From: an uncultured Clostridia bacterium | GTDB lineage: Bacteria > Bacillota > Clostridia > Christensenellales > UBA1242 | Length of the DNA stretch: 8,216 nucleotides | Direction: 5' to 3' | NCBI GenBank assembly: GCA_937895935.1 | Contig: CALBKX010000003.1 | Coordinates: 1-8,216 of the forward strand | Shown: in pieces, positions 1 to 6,359 of the stretch | Layout: each line of letters begins with the position of its first letter | How positions within the stretch are numbered: position 1 is the first letter of the stretch | Notes under the pieces: generated by a model | Databases searched by the model: none | What the model was told of the DNA's origin: nothing | Seen by the model: the letters and a program-made list of their open reading frames with translations, nothing else | Program-made: the position numbers and the translations under genes

Positions 1-5
1 CCGAT
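1..5 (+). repeat. Possible 3' remnant of an H-type hairpin repeat, cut by the window start
   Basis: The first eight bases, CCGATAAT, are identical to the 3' end of the complete H hairpin at 100-149 and its immediate flank (145-152). CCG is uncommon in this AT-rich sequence, so a truncated H copy lying upstream is plausible. If so, the cloverleaf module at 15-89 sits between two H hairpins. The match is too short to be firm. Confidence 0.35.
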
Positions 6-89
6 AATTAAACTATAGGAAGTAAATCTTGAAACAAGTTCAAAATTAATGCTACCGCATTTGCAAAATTAAAATTTTGCACTTCCTGT
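4..89 (+). repeat. Cloverleaf-like structured repeat, copy 1
   Basis: This stretch folds by eye into a four-way junction. The outer stem pairs 15-23 with 81-89 (AGGAAGT against ACTTCCT plus an A-T and a T.G pair). Three adjacent hairpins lie inside: 25-47 (TTGAA/TTCAA core with one C x A mismatch), 48-61 (AATGC, loop TACC, GCATT) and 62-81 (TGCAAAAT/ATTTTGCA). A second copy at 7903-7989 has the same layout with different but still paired stems. The shared left flank starts near position 4. It is not a tRNA: arm order, loop sizes and the missing CCA end do not fit. Function unknown; it could be a structured RNA or one end of a small mobile element. Confidence 0.7.
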
Positions 90-99
90 TTGAATAACC

Positions 100-149
100 A
101 TCAGTTGCTGGCAAATATCCCTTCGGGCTGCTTGCCGACAACTTCCGAT
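100..149 (+). repeat. H-type hairpin repeat, copy 1
   Basis: This is an imperfect palindrome. GTTG (104-107) pairs with CAAC (139-142). A C108 x A138 mismatch follows, then TGGCAA (109-114) pairs with TTGCCG (132-137), starting with a T.G wobble. CCC (119-121) pairs with GGG (125-127) across a TTC loop. The outer bases ATCAG and CCGAT pair apart from one A x C mismatch, with a small 3' bulge. Related copies lie at 6530-6579, 6660-6710 and, inverted, 8170-8216. The inverted copy matches 103-157 exactly over 55 nt. It is probably a dispersed intergenic repeat. Confidence 0.85.
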
Positions 150-210
150 AATATAAAGCAAAAAATTTAAATTTATATAAAATATAAAAATTTTCATTAA
201 TTTTTGCTTA

Positions 211-239
211 TTGACACGTTTTGGGTTTTCGATTAATAT
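211..239 (+). promoter_or_regulatory. Promoter of the HAD phosphatase gene
   Basis: A consensus -35 box TTGACA (211-216) and a -10 box TAATAT (234-239) are separated by 17 nt. The expected transcription start is near 246, giving a leader of about 23 nt with AAAGGAG at 257-263. The upstream stretch 160-205 is rich in A and T tracts, which could act as an UP element. Imperfect inverted arms AAGCAAAAA (156-164) and TTTTTGCTT (201-209) flank that tract. Confidence 0.75.
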
Positions 240-268
240 ATATATACTTAAAGCATAAAGGAGAATAT

Positions 269-1111
269 ATGAAAAAACCTACTATTGCTATTTGCTATGA
301 TTTTGATATGACTCTTTCACCAAAAAATATGCAAGAATTTAAATTTTTTCAGGATTTAGGATACACTGCAAATGAGTTTTGGGGGCATCAAGCGGAGTTT
401 ATAAATAAAAATAAATCGGACAAAATGTTATCTAATATGTATTCAATGGTTTTAGAGGCTAGGAAAAAAGGAATTATTTTAACTAAAGAAAAATTTATTG
501 AATATGGTAAAACAATTAAACTTTTTAACGGGGTTGATACTTGGTTTGACAGAATTAATAAATATGGTGAAGAACTCGGAGTTAATATTGAACACTATAT
601 AGTTTCTTCTGGAATTAAAGAAATGATTGAGGGTACTTCAATTGCTAAATATTTTAAAAAAATATATGCGTGTTCGTACATATACGATGAAAACGGCGAA
701 CCTATTTGGCCTGCACTTTCAATAAACTACACCAATAAAACACAATTTTTGTACAGGATTAACAAAGGTTGTTTAGATGAAACTGATGATAGTATTAATG
801 AAATGCTGGACCACGAAAGCAGACTTGTGCCTTTTGAAAATATGATATACTTGGGCGATAGTGAAACAGATATACCTTGTATGCGACTTGTAATGAAAAG
901 TGGAGGAAAGGCTATTGGTGTTTACAAAAAGGATAACAAAGAACATAAGGCATATTTAAAAGAGCTTTTGCTTAATAATAAAATAAACTATATTGCTGAA
1001 ACTGATTATTCAAAAGGTTCAACAATTGAAACAATTGTTAAAGCAATAATAAAAAGTGATAAAATTAATTTTAACTTGAAACAATTGTCAAAAGCACAAA
1101 AAATCAATTAA
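269..1111 (+). CDS. HAD-superfamily hydrolase (phosphatase)
   Basis: The product is a 280-residue, probably cytoplasmic phosphatase of the haloacid dehalogenase superfamily. Visible catalytic motifs are motif I DFDMT (Asp11 nucleophile, Asp13), motif II VSSG (Ser113/Ser114), a likely motif III lysine at TNKT (Lys157), and motif IV GDSETD (Asp197, Asp201) for magnesium. The roughly 80 residues between motifs I and II, which include a WGHQAEF stretch, probably form the cap that selects substrate. The fold resembles phosphoserine-phosphatase-like HAD proteins, but the substrate cannot be read from sequence. The ATG at 269 is preferred because AAAGGAG (257-263) lies 5 nt upstream; an in-frame TTG at 221 lies inside the promoter. 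The gene has its own promoter and terminator, so it is probably monocistronic. Confidence 0.88.
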   Translation: MKKPTIAICYDFDMTLSPKNMQEFKFFQDLGYTANEFWGHQAEFINKNKSDKMLSNMYSMVLEARKKGIILTKEKFIEYGKTIKLFNGVDTWFDRINKYGEELGVNIEHYIVSSGIKEMIEGTSIAKYFKKIYACSYIYDENGEPIWPALSINYTNKTQFLYRINKGCLDETDDSINEMLDHESRLVPFENMIYLGDSETDIPCMRLVMKSGGKAIGVYKKDNKEHKAYLKELLLNNKINYIAETDYSKGSTIETIVKAIIKSDKINFNLKQLSKAQKIN

Positions 1112-1145
1112 TTATAGTTTAGTTTGACTTTTTTGAGTTAATTAT

Positions 1146-1178
1146 AGTATTCTCTTTTATTAAAGGGGATACTTTTTT
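1146..1178 (+). terminator. Intrinsic terminator of the HAD gene
   Basis: A 12-bp stem pairs AGTATTCTCTTT (1146-1157) with AAAGGGGATACT (1162-1173), including two G.T pairs, around the loop TATT. A T tract (1173-1178) follows directly. It lies 35 nt after the stop codon. A 10-nt direct repeat, TTAATTATAG, occurs at 1108-1117 and 1138-1147; the second copy runs into the stem. Confidence 0.82.
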
Positions 1179-1191
1179 ATTTATGAAAAAT

Positions 1192-1284
1192 CGGCAAACA
1201 ACATAAAAAATATGACCTAATTTTTATTGATGAAAAGTGCAGATATTTACAAAAATTTGCTTTAGTAAATAATTTTGTTTGTCG
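1192..1284 (+). other. Possible structured leader upstream of prfB
   Basis: CGGCAAACAA (1192-1201) can pair with TTGTTTGTCG (1275-1284) over 10 bp with one G.T pair. It encloses about 73 nt containing a small hairpin CATA/TATG (1202-1214) and the arms ATTTAC (1245-1250) and GTAAAT (1265-1270). Large junctions enclosed by a 10-bp stem resemble the cloverleaf repeats elsewhere in the window, but I see no clear sequence homology. A promoter may lie within this region, in which case the whole structure would not be transcribed from it. Confidence 0.3.
1246..1273 (+). promoter_or_regulatory. Weak candidate promoter for the prfB run
   Basis: TTTACA (1246-1251) could be a -35 box, with AATAAT (1268-1273) 16 nt downstream as -10. 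Transcription would start near 1280, about 43 nt before the prfB ATG. Another -10-like TAAAAT (1302-1307) was set aside because a start near 1314 would remove the ribosome binding site. Since the HAD gene ends in a good terminator, some promoter is expected between 1180 and 1300. Confidence 0.3.
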
Positions 1285-1322
1285 TTTGAATTTAAAAAGA
1301 TTAAAATATTATAGGAGTAATT

Positions 1323-2424
1323 ATGATTATTTTAGAAAATGAAATAAAAAAATTAGATGATTTGAAAATGCAATTTGGTCTTGTTAAGGAGTGTCTTTGA
1401 CTCTAGTAAAATCCAAGAAGAGATAAATAAATTAAAAAAAGAACAATTAAACCCTAGTTTTTATGAGAATTTAGCAAAAGTTCAAAAAATAGGAAAAGAT
1501 TTAAAAATTTATGAAAATAAATTGGAAAGTATAAAAGAGATAGAAAATAAAATTGCAGAGAGTGAAACTGCTTTGGAACTTTTACAACTTGAAAGTGATG
1601 AAGAAACGGAGCGAGTTTTACTTAATACTCTTGATGATTTAGAAAATAGAATAACTAAAGTCAAAATTGAAACACTACTTTCAGGAAAATATGATAGTGG
1701 TGATGCCATTTTGACGTTGCATGCTGGGGCAGGTGGAACTGAGGCTCAAGATTGGGTCAGTATGCTTTTTAGAATGTACAGCATGTATGCTGATAAACAA
1801 GGATTTACAGTAAAAATTTTAGATAGTTTAGACGGCGATGATGCAGGTCTTAAATCAATCACTTTTCAAGTTTGTGGGGAAAATGCTTATGGTTATTTAA
1901 AATGTGAAAAAGGCGTTCATAGACTTGTTAGAATTTCCCCTTTCGATTCAAATGCTCGCAGACATACAAGTTTTGCAAGCCTTGATGTTATGCCAGTTTT
2001 AGAAGAGATGCCAAACATTGAAATAAGGGCGGAAGATTTAAAAATTGACACATATCGTTCTTCAGGTGCGGGTGGACAACATGTTAACAAAACAGAAAGT
2101 GCTATTAGAATTACACATTTACCAACTGGAATTGTTGTTAGTTGTCAAAATGAAAGAAGTCAAATTCAAAACAGAGAAATGTGTATGAAAATGCTTTATA
2201 GCAAACTTGCCCAAAAAGCGGAAGAAGAAGAGATGGAAAAGGTCAATAGTATACGTGGTGAAATCAAAAAAATAGAATGGGGAAGTCAAATAAGGTCGTA
2301 TGTATTTCAACCATACACAATGGTTAAAGATCATCGCACAAATTTTGAATCAAGTGATATACAAAGTGTGATGAATGGCAATATACAACCATTTATCAAT
2401 GATTATCTTGTAAAATCGAGATAA
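1323..2424 (+). CDS. prfB: Peptide chain release factor 2 (RF2), made by programmed +1 frameshift
   Basis: RF2 recognises UGA and UAA in the ribosomal A site and triggers peptide release. The gene is in two frames. Codons 1-25 run from the ATG at 1323 (AGGAG at 1313-1317, 5 nt upstream) to CTT at 1395-1397. An in-frame TGA follows (1398-1400), and translation resumes in +1 at GAC (1399-1401), ending with TAA at 2422-2424. The product is 366 residues, essentially the family length. The stop-codon-reading tripeptide SPF is at 205-207 and the catalytic GGQ at 250-252, the same numbering as E. coli RF2. The acidic, helical N-terminal part (roughly 30-100) fits domain 1. tsaD starts 36 nt downstream with no terminator between, so they are probably cotranscribed. 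Expression is expected to be autoregulated: low RF2 slows termination at the TGA and favours the shift. The second-frame ORF alone would lack a proper start. Confidence 0.96.
1386..1401 (+). promoter_or_regulatory. RF2 programmed +1 frameshift signal
   Basis: An internal Shine-Dalgarno-like AAGGAG (1386-1391) is followed by TGT and then the slippery CTT TGA C (1395-1401). The three-base gap between the SD-like box and the CTT matches the classic E. coli prfB site. Peptidyl-tRNA on CTT is expected to slip to TTT so that GAC is read next. In E. coli, RF2 scarcity at this UGA raises shifting; the same autoregulation is inferred here. Confidence 0.93.
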
Positions 2425-2460
2425 AAATAAATTGTAATTAAAATTAAAAAGGTTTAAATT

Positions 2461-3516
2461 ATGGACATAGATTTAATGGATAAAAAATTAGAAGAAATAA
2501 AAAATAAATCTAGTGTAAAGATACTAGCAATTGAATCGTCTTGTGATGAAACAAGTGTTGCAATAGTTGAGAATGGTAGAAAAGTTTTATCTTGTGTTAT
2601 TGATACTCAAATTGAAATACACAAACGTTTTGGTGGTGTTGTCCCTGAGGTTGCGTCAAGAAATCACATATTAGCAATTGATAATGTGTGCAATGAAGCC
2701 TTAAAACAAGCAAGTTTAACTTTTGACGATATTGATGCAATTGCAGTAACTTATGGGGCTGGACTTTTAGGTGCTTTGCTTGTTGGCGTGAATTATGCAA
2801 AAGGTCTTGCTTATGCTTTAAAAAAACCTTTACTTGCAATAAACCATATTAAGGGGCACATTGCAAGCAATTATATTTCTCATAATGATTTAACACCGCC
2901 ATTTACTTGCTTACTTATTAGTGGTGGGCATACTGCCATTTTAGATGTTCAATCTTATACAAATTTTACCAAAATTGGTTCAACTGTGGATGATGCGGTT
3001 GGAGAGGCTTTTGATAAAGTTGCTAGAGTTATGGGACTTTGTTATCCTGGAGGAGTTAGCATTGACAATTATGCAAAAAAAGGAGAACCAAACATAAACT
3101 TTGCTCATAAAAATATTTTGGCAGGCTCTTATAATTTTTCATTTAGTGGAATTAAAACTGCAGTAATTAACTATGTTCATAACAAGAAACAAAAAGGAGA
3201 AGATATTAATATTCCCGATATATCTGCAAGTTTTCAATCTTTTGTTGTAAATGAACTTGCTAGCAAAACTCTTAAAGCAATGAAGGCGTTGAATTCTAAA
3301 AAGTTGGTTGTTGCGGGCGGAGTTTCCGCTAATTCATTCTTAAAAAAAGAGTTAACAAAGAAAAGTGAAGAATTAGGCTTTAAACTTTTTATGCCTGAAT
3401 TAAAATATTGCACCGACAATGCAGCAATGATTGGTTCAATGGCGTATTATGAACTACTAGGCGGTATGAAATCAGCAGACTTATCTTTAACTGCTAAATC
3501 TACACTACCACTTTAA
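2461..3516 (+). CDS. tsaD: tRNA threonylcarbamoyladenosine (t6A) synthase subunit TsaD
   Basis: TsaD transfers threonylcarbamoyl from threonylcarbamoyl-AMP to A37 of tRNAs reading ANN codons, working in bacteria with TsaB and TsaE, which are not in this window. The ASKHA-fold signatures are clear: ILAIESSCDETS near the start, metal-binding His129 and His133 in NHIKGH, the SGGHT loop at 154-158, and Asp319 in CTDNAAM near the C terminus. The protein is 351 residues. About 18 residues (MDIDL to NKSS) precede the usual start at the KILAIESSCDE motif. AAAAAGG (2446-2452) lies 8 nt before the ATG at 2461 and no start codon exists closer to the motif than Met6, so the extension is probably real. 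It lies 36 nt after prfB and 19 nt before the YitT gene, consistent with one transcript. Confidence 0.96.
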   Translation: MDIDLMDKKLEEIKNKSSVKILAIESSCDETSVAIVENGRKVLSCVIDTQIEIHKRFGGVVPEVASRNHILAIDNVCNEALKQASLTFDDIDAIAVTYGAGLLGALLVGVNYAKGLAYALKKPLLAINHIKGHIASNYISHNDLTPPFTCLLISGGHTAILDVQSYTNFTKIGSTVDDAVGEAFDKVARVMGLCYPGGVSIDNYAKKGEPNINFAHKNILAGSYNFSFSGIKTAVINYVHNKKQKGEDINIPDISASFQSFVVNELASKTLKAMKALNSKKLVVAGGVSANSFLKKELTKKSEELGFKLFMPELKYCTDNAAMIGSMAYYELLGGMKSADLSLTAKSTLPL

Positions 3517-3535
3517 AAAGATAAAAGGATTATAA

Positions 3536-4495
3536 ATGGAAAAAATATATTCTAAAAAAATATTAAAATATATATTTGACGCATTATTGGTAATTTTAGG
3601 TACTTTTTTAATGGGCGTCGCTTTTAATGTGTTTTTAAATGCAAACAAGATTTCACCAAGCGGGTTTGCTGGCCTTTGTGCCATTATTTCAAATGTTCTT
3701 GCAGATAACTTTAATGTCCATATATCTGCTTCAATCTTTTATTTAGCAATAAATGGAGTGTTGTTTTTTCTTTCTTTAAAGAAAATGGGTATCAATTTTG
3801 CAATAAACTCCGCAATAGGTGTTATTGGTTATTCAGTTTTTATGGAAATTTGTAATTTCAATTTAGGACTTGATTCTTCAGACTTACTCCTGTGTGCCAT
3901 TTATGGTGGGGTTTTAATGGGAATTGGACTTGGTTTTGTTTTTAGAGGTCACGGTTCAACGGGCGGAAGCGATATGCTAGCCAATATTCTTGGTAAAAAA
4001 TTTAAATTTTTGACTGTTGGGAACTTGGTTTTGATTGTAGACGCTATCGTTTTAATTTTATCTTTTATTGCTTATAAAAATTTAACGCTATCTCTTTATT
4101 CACTTATAGCAATTTGGGTTATGACAAAAGTAGCTGATGTGATTGTTGCAGGTGTGCAAGGAGTTAGAGCATACTATATAATTTCTCCAAACTTCGAACA
4201 AATTAGTTCAGATATTATGCAAACTTTAGGACGCGGAGTCACTGGATTTGAAGCGGAAGGAATGTATACCAAACAGGATCACAGGGTTTTGATGACGGTT
4301 GTTACAAGAGCCGAAGCAGTCAAGTTAAGACAAATTGTATCAAATATAGATAAAAATGCGTTTATGTATTCTACTCCAATAAGTGAGGCAATGGGTTATG
4401 GATTTTTACCATTAACTGATGAGCCAAAAAAACATAACAAAAGAAAAAATAAAAAAGAAGTAAAAACAGAAATTATTGATGAATCTGAGGAGTAA
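3536..4495 (+). CDS. YitT-family integral membrane protein (DUF161-type repeats plus C-terminal DUF2179-type domain)
   Basis: The 319-residue product has five or six hydrophobic segments, at about 13-34, 42-57, 64-80, 88-106, 116-136 and 161-180 or 184-206. A soluble domain follows. The FRGHGSTGGSD stretch (136-146) is the typical YitT-family loop. Residues 211-293, from AYYIISPNF to GYGFLPL, match the DUF2179 domain that usually closes these proteins. The family is widespread in Firmicutes, and its substrate or role is unsettled; a transporter-like function is only an inference. A lysine-rich then acidic tail (297-319) extends past the domain. AAAAGGA (3523-3529) lies 6 nt before the ATG. 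It follows tsaD by 19 nt and is followed by the shared terminator, so it is probably the last gene of the prfB run. The context gives no functional clue. Confidence 0.88.
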   Translation: MEKIYSKKILKYIFDALLVILGTFLMGVAFNVFLNANKISPSGFAGLCAIISNVLADNFNVHISASIFYLAINGVLFFLSLKKMGINFAINSAIGVIGYSVFMEICNFNLGLDSSDLLLCAIYGGVLMGIGLGFVFRGHGSTGGSDMLANILGKKFKFLTVGNLVLIVDAIVLILSFIAYKNLTLSLYSLIAIWVMTKVADVIVAGVQGVRAYYIISPNFEQISSDIMQTLGRGVTGFEAEGMYTKQDHRVLMTVVTRAEAVKLRQIVSNIDKNAFMYSTPISEAMGYGFLPLTDEPKKHNKRKNKKEVKTEIIDESEE

Positions 4496-4570
4496 AATTT
4501 AATTTTTTTTCTGTATATTACAACTTAAAAAAATAAATATTAAATTTATGTAAAAAATATATTTTAATTA

Positions 4571-4613
4571 AACATAGCCATTGAATCAAATCGTTCAATG
4601 GCTATGTTTTGTT
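4571..4613. terminator. Bidirectional intrinsic terminator between convergent genes
   Basis: A perfect 15-bp stem pairs AACATAGCCATTGAA (4571-4585) with TTCAATGGCTATGTT (4594-4608) around an 8-nt loop. On the plus strand it runs into TTTTGTTTTT. On the minus strand it runs into an AT-rich tract containing T runs. It lies 75 nt after the YitT stop and 59 nt beyond the fba stop, so it can end both transcripts. Confidence 0.88.
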
Positions 4614-4667
4614 TTTATTAAAATACAAAATATTTTTTAATTTATAAAAATATCAAAATTAAAATCA

Positions 4668-5588
4668 TTAATATTTGACAGGTTTTGTTTTAAATACATC
4701 TTTGATTTTATGTTCAATCAGTTTGGTTATATCTTTTTTTGCTTGAGATAAATATTTTCTTACATCAATATCGCTTGGATTTTCAGTTAAATATTTTCTA
4801 ACGGCGAGAGTGGTTGTCATACGAATATCGCTGTCAACATTTATCTTAACGATATGATGTTTAGTTGACACCTCTGTTAAAATATTTTCAGGTACACCTT
4901 GAGCATTTTTTAAATCTGCACCAAATTTCACAAGCTCACTTTTAATTTTTTGAGGTACGCTAGAAGCTCCGTGTAAAACAAGCGGTGTGTTTGGAATGGT
5001 TTTTTCTATTTCTTGTAATATATCTATTCTAATTTTAGCGTCTTTTAAAAATTTATTAACTCCGTGACTTGTGCCAATGGCTATTGCAAGTGAATCTACA
5101 TTTGTTTGTTTCACAAAAGTTAAAGCTTCACTAGGATCAGTAAACAGGTGTTCGTTTGAAGAAACAGTATCCTCCACCCCTTTGAGCCTTCCAAGTTCGC
5201 CTTCCACTTGAACATCAAATTGTTTTGCATAGTCAACAACCGATTTTGTAAGTTTAACATTTTCCTCAAATGGCAAACTTGATGCGTCTATCATTACAGA
5301 ATCAAAATTGCAATCAATGGCTTTTTTGCAAATTTCTAAACTTTTGCCATGGTCAAGATGTACAAAAAATGGAATTGTGTATGTTTTTCTGGCACCCTCA
5401 ATTAAACCTTTTAAAAATTCTGCCCCCATATACTTGAAAGCACTTTCACTTACTGCGACAATAACTGGTGTGTTTAAATTTTGAGCACCATCCAAAATGG
5501 CGGTTAGGCTTTCCAAATTAACAAAGTTGAAAGCACCAATTGAATAACCTCTTTTAATTGCATCTGCGTATAGTTCTTGTAGTTTCAT
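4668..5588 (-). CDS. fba: Class II fructose-1,6-bisphosphate aldolase
   Basis: This zinc-dependent aldolase reversibly cleaves fructose 1,6-bisphosphate to dihydroxyacetone phosphate and glyceraldehyde 3-phosphate in glycolysis and gluconeogenesis. The 306-residue length fits the family. Motifs in order are HLDHG at 77-81 (catalytic Asp79, zinc ligand His80), VEGELG at 128-133, GTSHG at 172-176 (zinc ligand His175), LHGASS at 205-210 (zinc ligand His206) and the phosphate-binding NVDSDIR at 250-256. LHGASSVP and the total length suggest the FbaA-like group rather than tagatose-bisphosphate aldolases, although GatY/KbaY-type specificity cannot be excluded by eye. AAGAGGT (5600-5594 on the minus strand) lies 5 nt before the ATG. 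The gene stands alone, convergent with the YitT gene and divergent from the lipoprotein gene. Confidence 0.95.
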   Translation of the reverse strand: MKLQELYADAIKRGYSIGAFNFVNLESLTAILDGAQNLNTPVIVAVSESAFKYMGAEFLKGLIEGARKTYTIPFFVHLDHGKSLEICKKAIDCNFDSVMIDASSLPFEENVKLTKSVVDYAKQFDVQVEGELGRLKGVEDTVSSNEHLFTDPSEALTFVKQTNVDSLAIAIGTSHGVNKFLKDAKIRIDILQEIEKTIPNTPLVLHGASSVPQKIKSELVKFGADLKNAQGVPENILTEVSTKHHIVKINVDSDIRMTTTLAVRKYLTENPSDIDVRKYLSQAKKDITKLIEHKIKDVFKTKPVKY

Positions 5589-5617
5589 TTTTTACCTCTT
5601 TTTTTAAACTTGGATAT

Positions 5618-5645
5618 ATTTTACCATTTTAGACAAAAAACTCAA
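5618..5645 (-). promoter_or_regulatory. Candidate fba promoter
   Basis: Read on the minus strand, TTGAGT (5645-5640) and TAAAAT (5623-5618) are 16 nt apart, and TGG directly before the -10 box makes an extended -10. Transcription would start near 5611, leaving a leader of about 22 nt that contains AAGAGGT. It overlaps the divergent lipoprotein promoter candidate. Confidence 0.6.
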
Positions 5646-5658
5646 AATATATTATATA
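5630..5658 (+). promoter_or_regulatory. Candidate promoter of the lipoprotein gene
   Basis: TAGACA (5630-5635) and TATATA (5653-5658) are 17 nt apart. Transcription would start near 5665, only about 14 nt before the ATG, and no Shine-Dalgarno sequence is visible in between. The surrounding sequence is almost all A and T, so the -10 assignment is loose. It overlaps the fba promoter on the other strand. Confidence 0.4.
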
Positions 5659-5678
5659 TTTTTTGCATTAATTACTAT

Positions 5679-6359
5679 ATGAAAAAAATTATTAATTTAA
5701 AATTTGCGACCATTACTGTTTTAATTTTATGTTGCGTTTTATTTGTTGGATGTAGTGAAAATTTAAGTAATCTCGTTAAGGAGAACATGTCAGATTTAAG
5801 AATAAATTATTTTGAGGGTAAAACTGAACTTTTTTACGCCGATTTATCTTGTGGCTATCGTGAGCAAAATTTTGCCTATGATGGTGTTAGCACCAAAAAA
5901 ACAGAATGTGGCGTTTTAAGTGTAGAATTTAAAAAAACTTATTCATATTTATCTATTTGTGTAAATTTAGATATTGACGGCGACACAAAAGAATATGTTT
6001 TGCTTAAAAGTCCTTTTGAAAATAAATATATGATAGATATAGAAAAAATTGTAAATGAAAAAAATGCTATAAAATTAAGTTTGAAAAATCAAGATGATTA
6101 TTGTGATTTAATAAATGTATCTAAAGATTGGAAAATTCAGTACGAGGATGCTTTAAACATTGGAATTGAAACTTTTAAAGAAGAACTGAAAAATGAATAT
6201 AGTAATGGAAAATTTAATGCAGAAGGATATTTAAAAGTTGTAAGCAAAAACGAGTTCGACCAAAAATTTTGGTATTTTAGTTTTATTACAACCAAAAATG
6301 TGTCAAAAAGTATGTTAATTAATGTAAATAGCGGAAAACAAATTAAAAATACCATTTAA
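5679..6359 (+). CDS. Putative lipoprotein of unknown function
   Basis: I do not recognise the family. The 226-residue product starts with MKK, followed by a hydrophobic stretch (about 9-24) and a lipobox-like FVGC with Cys25, so it is probably cleaved by signal peptidase II and lipid-anchored outside the membrane. The mature part is about 200 residues, hydrophilic and lysine- and asparagine-rich, with alternating charged and aromatic residues suggesting beta strands. It has two further cysteines close together (SCGYRE and TECGV). No catalytic motif is visible. The ATG at 5679 is chosen because it gives a proper signal peptide; an in-frame TTG at 5610 would put extra residues before it and lies in the fba promoter region. 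No ribosome binding site is visible. It has no operon partner, and I see no clear terminator after it. Confidence 0.75.
   Translation: MKKIINLKFATITVLILCCVLFVGCSENLSNLVKENMSDLRINYFEGKTELFYADLSCGYREQNFAYDGVSTKKTECGVLSVEFKKTYSYLSICVNLDIDGDTKEYVLLKSPFENKYMIDIEKIVNEKNAIKLSLKNQDDYCDLINVSKDWKIQYEDALNIGIETFKEELKNEYSNGKFNAEGYLKVVSKNEFDQKFWYFSFITTKNVSKSMLINVNSGKQIKNTI

Noticed and set aside
15..89. The cloverleaf as a tRNA gene
   Set aside because: It has a 9-bp outer stem and a GTTCAAA motif, but that motif lies in the first arm, the last arm has a 2-4 nt loop, there is no anticodon-sized 7-nt loop, and no discriminator/CCA arrangement. Copy 2 has a 10-bp outer stem.
100..149. H hairpins as integron attC sites
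   Set aside because: They are imperfect palindromes between possible cassettes, but the outer arms do not match the GTTRRRY and RYYYAAC core sites, no integrase is present, and the intervening units carry no ORFs.
221..268. Upstream TTG start for the HAD gene
   Set aside because: It lies between the -35 and -10 boxes of a strong promoter, and the ATG at 269 has a good ribosome binding site.
1184..1207. A seven-codon ORF upstream of prfB as a leader peptide
   Set aside because: The ATG at about 1184 has no ribosome binding site and follows directly on the terminator T tract, so it probably arises by chance.
2119..2334. Antisense ORFs inside prfB, tsaD and the lipoprotein gene
   Set aside because: They lie opposite well-recognised genes, have no ribosome binding sites worth noting, and show low-complexity translations typical of shadow frames.
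1323..2424. prfB as a pseudogene broken by an in-frame TGA
   Set aside because: The context CTT TGA C with an SD-like box at the standard spacing is the known programmed frameshift, and the rest of the protein is intact.
5610..5678. Upstream TTG start for the lipoprotein gene
   Set aside because: It would add 23 residues before a normal signal peptide and lies in the fba leader and promoter region.
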